From: Amphimedon queenslandica
Taxonomy: Eukaryota > Porifera > Demospongiae > Haplosclerida > Niphatidae
Reading direction: 5' to 3'
DNA: 64,000 bases
NCBI RefSeq assembly: GCF_000090795.2
Contig: NW_003546378.1
Coordinates: 33,853 to 97,852 of the forward strand
The translations under genes and the position numbers were made by a program. The notes below the pieces were generated by a model. That model did no database searches, was not told the origin of the DNA, and saw only the letters and a list, made by a program, of their open reading frames with translations. The number at the start of each line of letters is the position of its first letter. Positions within the stretch are counted from its first letter, which is position 1. Shown one piece after another: positions 11,627-23,600 of this stretch.

Positions 11627-14600
11627 GTATTACATTAATAATTTGTACTTTAGTTTACAGGTAGGCACAGCCTGTGCAGTAAATGCTCTTGGGGTGAAAA
11701 TGAAAGTGGCATGATCCTCAATAGTTAATTTAACAACTGTTTTTTGTACCCTGCATTGTACATTGCACATACAATGTACACATATGTACATTGTGTACAT
11801 GTGACTTTATGTTTAGAGAATAATGTACATGTAGAGCCCATTTTGACTATTGAACCTGTACATGCAATTGCATGTACATGTATAGTAGTACTTGTAAATG
11901 TAATAATGTTGAGCTGTACTGATGACATGCATTTACATGTATCTTTTGTGCATGTACTGTATGTACTGTAAATTTTGTTGACTCTTTCGTTTATTGGTAT
12001 TTTTTAGGATCTAGGCCCTACTCTTGAGTTTGTAGATGATCTTTTATGCCAGATTAATTTTTTGTGGACAACGAACCATGCCTGTGATGTGACTCGAGTT
12101 GTCTCATCAACTTGTACTCTCACATTGCCATATGGAGTAGCGTTTGATCTAAGTGGACTCAAAGAAGTTCAAGTAAATGATAGTTCTAATCAATATCAAT
12201 ATGATCTCAAGCCATGCTCTGTTGGCCTTAATACTCCTTGTGCCCGTACAGGTGATGCTGATGTCATTCATTCCATTCAGACTAATAGAAAAAGTGGAAT
12301 ATGTCTTGTTATAGGACGTGGTACTGGTAAATTGCGATACATTGATAATGGGCTGAGTTTAACATATGGTTTAGGAGATACTTGTCATAATGGATTACCT
12401 CGCACTACAATAATTACGTTTTTGTGCCCTAATGATGTCAAGACAAATTGTTCTGGTGATTGTGTGACATTTGTTGCTGAGGAACATTGTGTTTATCAAT
12501 TTGAATGGATCACTACTGCTGCCTGTTTGGCTACTAGCGGTTCAAAATGCAAGTTTGAACTCCACCATGTTAGTTATAACTTTGGCCTACTAACAGAAGA
12601 TACCAATCCAATTTATGCTGCTGTATCAACAGGACACGACTCTATTTGTTATCTGATTAATCCTTGTGGAAACTTGGAAGTGACCAATAAGACATACACT
12701 CCATCATATTACTGTAATAATCGAATTGCACCTTCAGCTTGCTCTGGCAGTAGTGTGTGTCAGATAAAGGAGCACGGTGATCCTGTTCCAATGGGTTCCT
12801 TTAATCTTCAAGATTCTTCTACTTTACGAACTATTGATCACAGTGTCATTGGTATTAGTTCGATATCATCAGGAAAATCTGCATTTATACAGTATATTTG
12901 TCAGACAGGTGCTCTATTAACTACGCCTGTTTACATTAGTCAGTTTACTGATAGTATCACAGAATTTCATTGGTACACATCAGCAGCTTGTCCTGAAGCT
13001 TATGCTGTGGGGTCTAATTGTTTAGTAACAGAAACACGAACAGGATTTGTTTTTAACTTAACGTCCCTTTCTCAACACACTCTTCATTTTACTGACTCTG
13101 TGTCTAATTATCATTACATGGTCCGTGTTTGTTCATCTTTGCCCTACTCATCAAATAGTAAATGTAATAATAATACAGCCGTATGCCAAGATACTGGACT
13201 TCGGAACTTTTCTGCTGGTCAACAAAATGCAACTTTGACATATGATGACAGTGTTTTAAAACTAGTATACACAAATGGAGACACTTGCTCTAATGGCTCT
13301 CGCAGGAAATCAACTGTGGTGTTCTTATGTGATGTTAATGCTCGAGATCCAGCTATTCAAAGTGTTACTGAAGTCCGACATTGTGACTATCTTATTGAAG
13401 TAAAGACCATGTTTGCTTGCCCTCCAGCTTACCAGTCTAAAGAATGCGTGTATTTTTCATCTAATGGTGATACTTATGATTTACTTGAGTTAGCAAAATC
13501 AGAAGGTAACTGGCAAGCACAAAGCTCTGATGGATCAGTCTATCTTATCAATGTTTGCCGCCCACTAAATCTGCAAGGTCACTACATGTAATTAATGAAA
13601 TACATCATTGCTTTTTTGCACTTGGGGCTGCTCTTACATGTACAAAAGTGCAAGTACATGTATGTAATGTCTTATGATAGCAGAAGTGTACTTGCTTTTT
13701 TCCTGATCATCGGAGAATAAACTTATATTGTTTTTTTGCTATATGACATGTACGTGTACATGTAGCTAGGTTACAATATGTTATATCGACTTGTGTCCTG
13801 GTGACCTAGCTAATAGCATGATTTTTATCAGTCTCAAATGCTTTAAATTTATTCAGTTAATCCAAGAAGCCTTGTTCGTCTTCAGATTTATTTGTTTGTT
13901 ATTATTGAGTTGCAATGTGGAAATGTTTTTGGAGGACATTCTGTCATTTTTATTTGCATCTAGTGTTAAGCAGGTTATTTGTAGCTTTACCACGCTAGAT
14001 GCAGGTAATTAAATTTTGTGGTTAGAGCACGTTATTAATTTTAGTCATTTTTTCGAAGCCTGATCCTAATGAAGTATATCTACATTGTGTGCACGTAGTG
14101 TTGTTTTTAAATGTATGCTAATTGTGGGGGGATGGAGCTGCAATGTTCATGTGTTACATTCTTGTACTGTGTAGTTAGAAAAATAGTTTGTAACTACATG
14201 TATAAATCTAACTCTTTTTGCTTTCTTTTGAACTTTTTAATGTATTTTTAGGTGTTGGTCATTGTAATCCATTGTCAGCTGTTTGTCGGATTGTACAATC
14301 CACTGGATTTGATTTAGGCTATTTTTCCTCTGCATCTCTTAGAAATGGCTCTGGTGAAGCCAGCCTTGTTCTTACTTATAAGTACAAACAGTCTGTTAAT
14401 GGTGCTAGTTGTCCATTAGTTACTACTGAAATACAGTTTGTATGTAATCATTCAGTCTCTATTGCGGTAAGTGATTATTTACCTTGATATTTATACCATT
14501 GTTTTTTTCAAAGCTGGATATTTGTGTACATGGGTTTATGAATTTATTTTTATTCACTTAATATAGAATGGACCTCGTCATGTTAGTGGAGGAAATGAGG

Positions 14601-17600
14601 ATAATCCTTGCCACTACATATTTCGTTGGGAGACAAGAGTAGCTTGTCCAGTTGTTACCTCAAATGATACGTCACATTTTTGTAATGTTACTGATGTTGC
14701 TAGAGGATACACTTTTAATTTAGAACCACTTAGGGCTCATCAACATATTTATACAGTTAATGACACTAAAAAGAATTATCAGTACTTTTTAAGTATTTGC
14801 GATTCTTTACAAAAGAAGGAAAGTTTGTGTAATCGTGATGGTATTACTGGTTGTCAGGTTATAAATAACACTAGTGCTTTTGTAACTGGAACATATTCCA
14901 ATATGGAACTTCTTTACAGGGAAGAAAGTGTGATTTTGAAGTATAGTGGAGGTAGTCACTGCACTACTGGGAATCTGACGAGATCTATGGAAATTGATTT
15001 TATTTGTGATCGTTCTGCTGGAAGTAATTATTTTGGATATCCTAAATCCGTTGATGAATCTGAGCACTGTCATTATCTTTTCACATGGGAAACGTCATTA
15101 GTTTGTTTACCTGTCACACTGGATTGCATGACTGGTGGTGGTATGTATGACTTAAGGCCACTGATGCAGACAAGAGATTGGCAAGTTGACACTGGTAATG
15201 GAACAGTGACTCTGAGTGTATGTCAGCCAGTCAGTGAATCTTCAAGGTGTCCACAAACTTTTGGGATTGGAGCATGCTTTGGCAGTTCAATTTTGGGTCA
15301 TGTAACTGGTAATCTAATAGTTATTAGTGAGGGAACACTACAATTGTCATATCATAATGGCGATATTTGCTCTGCTGATGGTCTGAGAAAGATTACTGTC
15401 ATTACTTTCCACTGTAACAAAGGAGTTGGAGCTGTGAGTAAAAAAATTAATAATTGTTTAGTATCGGTTACTAGAAAAAGATTGAAAGTTTTAATTATTA
15501 AAGTTTTACAAATTAGTGGCTTAACTGGCTTGTGAAAGCTACGTGTACATGTGTACTTTCAAAAAAATGTTAACTTTCATTGATTGGTGTCTGTGTTTTT
15601 TTGTTAGGGAGCTCCAGTGTTGGTATCGCCTCTGGACAGTTGTATAATTAATTTCAATTGGGATACTATTTATGCTTGTTCGCAGTATGGTTCGTCTGCA
15701 AACTGGACAATACAAAATCCCGTAACTGGTCAGGTTTATAACCTGACTCAGTTGAAGCCTGTGTTATCTGCCATATCAGTTGATAAAAAGTGAAACTTTA
15801 TGCTAACCTTTATTTATTTTTTTGATTTCATGTTAGGTACAATTTTACCATTGGATTAGCTGGCCACACTGTTCCTTGTGGTAGAAGCAATGACAGTGTT
15901 TCAATTTGTCAAACCTCCTTGTCTGATAATAGAAGTTTTGTTGTAGCAAGATCTTCCAACTTTTCTTTAACAGTTACTGGAGGCAAAGTATATTAAAAAT
16001 TGTTTTTCTTTTTTATAAAATTTTATGTTAGGCACAAGTTACCTATGAGAATGGTGATTTATGTAATCATGTGCATATAAAACGTAAGGCTGTGATATAT
16101 TTTGAATATGATCCACGATCAGACTTTTTGGAAGCCCTTTCTGAGGAAGAATGTGAGTATTCTTTTATTGTATATACTCCTCTTGTTCGAGAAAAGACTT
16201 TGCATATTGGTATTGAATGCAGTCTACAAAATTTTCCCGATTTGTCCTGGTTTTCTAGTCAACGGATGCGACCAATAACAATTGGCTCATCTGCCAAACT
16301 TTACTTTTCTGTTTGCCAGCCTATATCTAATAATAATCAAGTGGTTAATTCAGGTTATGAATCATGTTCCGATTTTGCTGGTGCATGCATCATTAATGGC
16401 AGGTATGTGTGTACATTGCATAATACTTTCTTATTGTTGATGTGTTTTGTATTAAAGCACTGTCTTAAATTTGGGTCGTCCGAGTGTTCATCACCCTCCT
16501 GAAGTGGCTAGTAGTGGAAATGGTGTAATTATTACCTATGTTAGTGGGAGCCAGTGTGGGAACTCAAATTATGTAACTAAGATATGGCTTACTTGCAGTA
16601 ATACTACTGCTAGTGTAAGTGCTTAAATTCAAATTATTATATTTATTGCACTATTTTTTAAAGGATCGACCTAGTATTGTCTCCTCATCACATTCATGTG
16701 AATATATCATTTTATGGCCAAGTCGACATGCCTGTCCGTTTGCAATACCTTCTACCAATGTATCAGATCATGTGTGTTCAATACAAGATCCTTATGATGG
16801 CACTTTATTTGATTTGACAGTACTCAGTAACAATTCTTATGTAATAGATACTTCAGGAAAATTTATCATTGGCCTTTGTGGAAAGATTAAAAATGTAAGA
16901 TGTTGATGACTTAAGTTCTCAAAAGTGAAGTGCATTGAGAAGTGTTTTTTGTACAGTACTGCTCAGCTTGAACTTTACTGGAGATCACACGTGTAAAAGT
17001 AAAGTTATAGCTGAGTGGTACTGTAGTTAATGCATAAGCCAAGATTCACCCCTCATTTTGAAATTTATACTATTCCTTATGTATTTTATTACATGTACAT
17101 ATTTTCTGCTGGTTCTATTGACTGCATGAACAGTTTTACTGTTTATAAGCTAAAGTGAAACTAAAGCACTAATGATGTTTATTTTGCATACAAATGCTTG
17201 TTGTAGCACTTGTATAGGACATCATAACATTTTGTTTAAATCAATGAGAAATGTGTGACAATGTTTATTATTTAATTTTTTCTTTTTGATGCATTTACAA
17301 ATATAATGCTACAACAGGCACCTTTAGGTTGTAATCATAATGGTGTTGGCATTTGTCATTTTTCTGGTAATCACTGGATGATGATGGCAAACAGCAGCCA
17401 TAAAATTACTATGGTATCTCATTCCCCTCATACTTTGGATGTGGTTTATACTGTTGGTGCTTCATGTGCTGGTGGTAGCACTTGGCTTATTGTTATTCGA
17501 CTATACTGTTCTCTACTTCAAAGCTCGGAAAAACCTATACTGAAGTCTACCAGTAATTGTGAAGTGCAGTTTGATTGGCCAATCAGTTCCTTGTGTATTA

Positions 17601-20600
17601 GCAAAACTGAGGTACTGTTCATAGTACATTATGGAAACTAGCCATGAAGGTTTTGTTTAATATAGGGTTGCTATGCTATGAGTTCGCAGAATGTTTTGTT
17701 TGATTTAGACCGCCTTGTACCTAAGTCATGGCAAGTGAGTGAGTTATTATTATGACTATTTATTGTACTACATGTATGTTTAGGGTACCTATTTACATGA
17801 CGGAGTATTAGGACGATTTAATTTAAGTATCTGTCGAAATCTTAATCCTACAGTTAGTGAAGGATTGAATTGTTATCCTGGTCCAGCTGGTATATGCTTA
17901 CAGCCTGATGTTTCTCTTTCGAATTCTTTTTTGGTTAGTGTGCAGCATCTACATTTTGGTACATGCATGTGATGATCTCTACTTGGTTTTCCTAGAATCT
18001 GGGTCGTATGAGTGCGAAACCAAATGTTTCAAATAGATCCATTGTGTTGAATTATACGGAAGGAAGCTCCTGTGGTCATAATCAAAACATATGTACTACT
18101 GTCAACCTTGTTTGTGGATCTGGGGTAAGATAATAAATGCATGTGCATATGCAGCAATAGAAACATGTATTAGTGGAACGATATCCTATTATTTTTCTCA
18201 CCACCTTACATTGTACATATAATGGCTCTATTTACATGTACATGTACCTTCCAGTGCTTCTTCATATGTCTTTAGACATTGTCTTTACTATGTCTTTGTG
18301 CCAGAAATATCACAACTTTGACAGCTTTGACCCATTTTTAAGCCATAATTTTTGTCATGGCCACACCCACGATATGTGAGAGTGGTGTTGCTAAAGCCTT
18401 ATGATTGTTGGTAATTTTCAGTAATACATTGTACATCATGTACATGTACATGTACATGTTCATGTACAGTTCATACAGTACAAAGCGGAAAAAGCTAGAT
18501 AGCGCACAGTAGTACATGTACATGTATGTAGGTATAGTGTGTAGGAAGTACTGTGGTTCCACCCAGTTACACATACATGCTCTGTAGTAGCTTATGCTCA
18601 CATGCATAAGAGGCTGTCAAAAACTCAAGGATGCTTCTCTTGGCTGTCTGTGCTCTTCAAGTTCATCTGTACTTCTGCTCCATTTATTGAGAAGCCCATT
18701 TAGCACTATCTTCGCTCCATTCTACAGTTGAGCTACTGTCGTGCTGCTGACAAGCTAGTTCTACTGGTATTTTAGTGTTTTATAGTATATATGTTAAATT
18801 TTAGTAGTCATATGAGTATGGATCCTCTGGTGGACTTTGGATGGTGCTGTCTAATAGATCCTGATCCCAACCTTATTCCATCATTTCATATTTATGGCTG
18901 TACTTTTGACAAATGTGAAAAACCTGTACATTTTCTCTATCCACTCTAAAAGTCGTAAAATGTGATAGTAGTAAAATGCAGAGCCACTTCAATATTGTTT
19001 GTTAACTGGCCATTTTCAAGCCCTTCTCTCGCAGTATTTATAGGAATTCCTTCTACATTCAATGTTATAACAGATTATAAAACCCTTGTGCTGTTTACAT
19101 GTACTGTAATACATGAATAGCTATAGATTATAACTTGAATATTAGTCATAAATTATTGCTACATGTATATGTACATGCATTATATGTCATTGTAGTATTT
19201 AACATGTGTATGCATTATGGTGCTACTCTTTGATAAAGTTAAAAGCTCTTTTTTTGTGTAGTCATCTGATTCTCCAATTCTGAGAGCAGTAGATTCTTGT
19301 CATTATTTTATTGATTGGAAAACTGAAGTAGCTTGTAATGAGACAGTAACGGTGAATGGATCTTGCATTTTGGAAGATACTCAGTCTGGCATTCAGTATA
19401 ATTTCAATTCTCTTGCTAAACCACTTATCGTAAGATTGTAATGATGATGATGTTATACAACTTTTATCTGGATGACATTTTTTATATTGTAGTTTTTGGA
19501 TGCTGGTGTTTCCTTTTCTATTTGTCTTTGTCCTGGATATCTCTGCAAGAAATCTTTCATACTGAATACAACATCTAGCAAAGTTTTAGGCCAGTTTCAA
19601 GAAATGGTAGTATATCCTGAAACTGGTGCTGAAGTGCTGTATCAAAATGGAGATGGTTGTCCTGGTGAGTAAATTTATAGTATCATAATGCTTATTGCAC
19701 ATGCATCTACTGTACATGTATGCACGTTGTATGCACTTCACAAAATTATAATCCAGTTTACTTTCTTGCCTTAAAACCCTCTAAGTTTATCACATCAATG
19801 TACATTAAGTATAACTAAACATTACTTCTGTATTGAGACATGTACTTGTAGATGTACATGTACTGTATGAAAATAGTCATTGTTGGGTAGAGAATATACA
19901 ATCTATTGATGCACTAGGTCTACAGGCTACACATACAGTACAAGCCAATAAAAACTTCGCGTTCCGTTTACGTTGAACGGCCGTTGGGCGTTTCAACGCT
20001 ATATAAAAAACGTTTACTTCCGTTTATGGTCCGTTTTTCCATGGAGCACGTTTTTACGTTGGCTCAACGTTTTGTCCTTGCCTCCTTGGTTTTCTCTACT
20101 CCACAGATACTACATGCTCGTTCTCGACTGCCGCTCTGGAGATACTACTGTCATATCAGTTCAGTGTGGACCTCAACTCAAAGAGACGCTGTGTGAGTCG
20201 AGGTGTGAAGTACTCGTCTCGTTGGAAGACGGGCCACCAGGCTCGGTGTAGTCTCAATGTATTGTGATAAGCATTAGTTATCAGTATCATTACTATATTT
20301 CTATCATTATTCTACTCTTAGTTTCAAAAACTTGTATTATATATTATATATTTTTTATTTTATGAAAGATTCAAGCGTCATGCATTTTGATCTTGGTACT
20401 AGCAGGTCTATAATTACATGATTTTATTTTATAAATGATAATAATATAATAGCTGCTTCTTTGCTTGACAGAGCACTCTTTCTTGTGACTACTTCTTGTC
20501 GTCCTATTGAATCATACAACATGAGAATAAGGTGGGTGAATTACATGTATATAAAATGCATGTCGCTACGTTTATGACTTACCTGTCTGGTTTTATCATC

Positions 20601-23600
20601 AACCATGGCTCATAGTCGTTTTGTAAGTGTATCTAAGGAAGCCTGACTCCTGAAGAAACTGTCAGAAAAGAGAAAAGTCGAGCAACGCTTGGAGCGTTGT
20701 TCATGGAAATAAAAACGGCAGTGCCCAGACCCAACGGACCATGAACGGAACAACCACAATAAAAACGGAAACGGCGCTACCGTTTAATCGCCGTTCAACG
20801 TAAACGGAACGCGAAGTTTTTATTGTCTTCTACTGTACATGTACATTATGTATTATTTGTATTATTTTAGGTAGAAGTAACTTTTCATCCATTGTTTTTA
20901 TGAGGTGTGATCGCAGTATATTAAATGAAACAGGTCGCTTTATATGGGAGAAGGTAATTTATCAAGTTGCAATTACATGTACATGTATTGCTATAAATTG
21001 GTTTAAATAGGAGCTGTCTGACAATGAATGTCAGAAGTATTTTAGTTGGTGGACTCCTCTGGCCTGCCCAACAACAGAGGTTGTTTGCGTTGCTCACAAA
21101 CCAGGTAGCAGTTTCTATTATGATTTTAGCCCTCTGCATACAACTAGTGGTTACTGGACAGTTATTGATGAAAAGTAAGAAAATTAATTGTGTGCATGTA
21201 CATGTATATTAAGTTTTGCTGTAAGGATTTACACCCTACTGCTGGTGTAACAATAATGTTACAGTGCTCCTTTATTTTACCTTGGCCAAGATGATGTTGT
21301 ACTATCTTTACTTTATGTCAGTAGATTGAGACAGTTTTTATAATAAGTATATACAGTGTACATGTACATTAAGATTAACTTAATTACCGTAGGCTGGGTT
21401 TTGATTGCGTATCTAATAGATTGCGAATTTGAAAAAATAACTATAGTTTGCGTTTCCAACAATTGCGAGATGCTAGCCTAGCTAGCCACACTCACAAGTT
21501 AACTGATTGTCTTGTTTCTCTCCTTTACCATCTAAAGCTACTGCCACAGCTTGATCAACTTCCTTCAAGATGTTAGGTGGCATTGGGACTTAACTAGATG
21601 AGGTAATTTGGGCTGAAAATAGCACAGGATACCACTTATGATGCTGTAAATGAAACACGTGTAAAAAAATGATTGATAGGTGTGGCGCTTATTAATTATT
21701 ATAGGCGTGGCGTTCATCAATTATTATTAATTACGATTCTTTTCATTGCGAGATGTATTCCAGACTTGCAATTCGCAATCAAAAAAACCTCGCAATCAAA
21801 ACCCGGCCTACGGTATTTGAATTACATATACATGTATGGTCTCTGTCAGTCTTTGATTGGTTAGTGCATGGACTCATGTTTATAAGCATGTGTGCATGAC
21901 TACATGCACAGTATTAAGATATGATGATGGGTTAAGTTTTATTATAGACTCAGGGCATGTTCTGTATGAGCTACATGTAGTTTGCAGATTTTTATTTACA
22001 TGTGTATGTATGATTAGTTCAAAAGTACACCTTTCTTTGGTACTTCTATATTTACGTACTTACATGTACTTATAGCTATATGTATGTACATGTATATCAT
22101 GACCTGAATATTCCCATTGATTAACTGACCTAGCTTTATGTTTATTGCTATAATATTTACATGTATGCTGTACTTGTTCTTTTATTGTTGCTGTATAGCC
22201 ACAACAAGTATTTCATAAGTATTTGTGGACCGATTCATGGTATTGCAGGTATAGATCTATAATAGTGATGTACAATGTTTTTAATTGATCTGATTTTTAC
22301 ATTATAGGTTGTGCTGGTGATGCTTCAGTTTGTGTGCATAAAAATGATGGAACTTATCAAAATTTGGCATATAGCAGCACACAGTCAATAACTTTTAATG
22401 GTACATATTTTTGTTTACATTATATAAGCAAACAATATTTTACTGTGAGTTAATTTATAGCTAATGGAAACCCTGTCATTAAGTTTCATGGTCCTAAGCT
22501 TTCAACGCTACCTCAGCCATATTCTGTCACAGTCGAGCTTATTTGTGGTTTGCAGTCACTGAGTCTTCATAGGTACACACACACATATAATATAACTATG
22601 TTTATTATTTTTTTAATTTCAGTCATACTTCATCATCAGTTAGATTTGAATGGTATACAACATTTGCCTGCCCAAATACTAACAAGTACATTACCATAGT
22701 TTGCATTTTGTTCATTAAAAAATTTTGTAGTGTTCACTTGCAGAAAGATTGCAGTTCGTATGTTGAAACTGATAGTGTTTATACTTTTTATCCTTCCAAG
22801 TTATCAAAGTAAGATTTTAAAAGTTAAAACACTTTTAACCTACATGTACTAATGGCCATATCTATTATGCACGTATGTGTACTTGTATTTTGCTTATTTC
22901 TACTAGCATTTGTAGCTGAGTAAAATTACTTTTCTTAGTATACTACATGTACGTGTACTTGTACGTACATGTCCAGTAATGTTCTTACATGAACCATATT
23001 TTCTGTCATAAGAGCCTATTAAGAATAAGAGCCCATCACTATTACATATTGCTGCTATAAATATGCATAGGTACGTGTATCTGCAGTATGTTTTTATAGA
23101 CCAGTTGGGGCTGGGTATATTCATAGAATTTTATGTATATTCATTGTGATACCATAATGATTATTTATTGAGATTGTCTGAGAAATAGACACCTACACGT
23201 AGACTATATAAATTTTAATTTAAAACTAGCCCACATCTTACTGTGTGAATTGTGTCACTGTGTGACTACTGATATATACAGTATCAAATTGTACACTTTT
23301 GTATGAAATAGTAATACGGCTGTAAGATGTACGTATTATGGATTAAAATTGTGCATCCACATTGTCTGGATATTTTAGTTGCTATTGACCATATACTTGC
23401 AGTAGCAGCAATTTTCCTTAGTGAGAGGTCTGCTATTTTGCTTTAAATGAGGGGTTTGGCAATGGCAATGCCGTAGTAGAATGTCAATGCCATTGCACAA
23501 ATCCATTGCCTCAGTGGATATGTGCAATGGCATTGAGATTCTACTGATTAGTGCAGTACCCACCATATTGTATGGCAGATGTACAGTACATAATGTAAAT

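Noticed and set aside
13791-14012. Open frame in receptor intron 5
   Set aside because: Adjacent exons join in phase without it and it has no MRH cysteines.
19973-20251. 92-residue frame in the inverted-repeat element of receptor intron 18
   Set aside because: No domain, and it overlaps another frame of equal quality; probably chance in GC-richer DNA.
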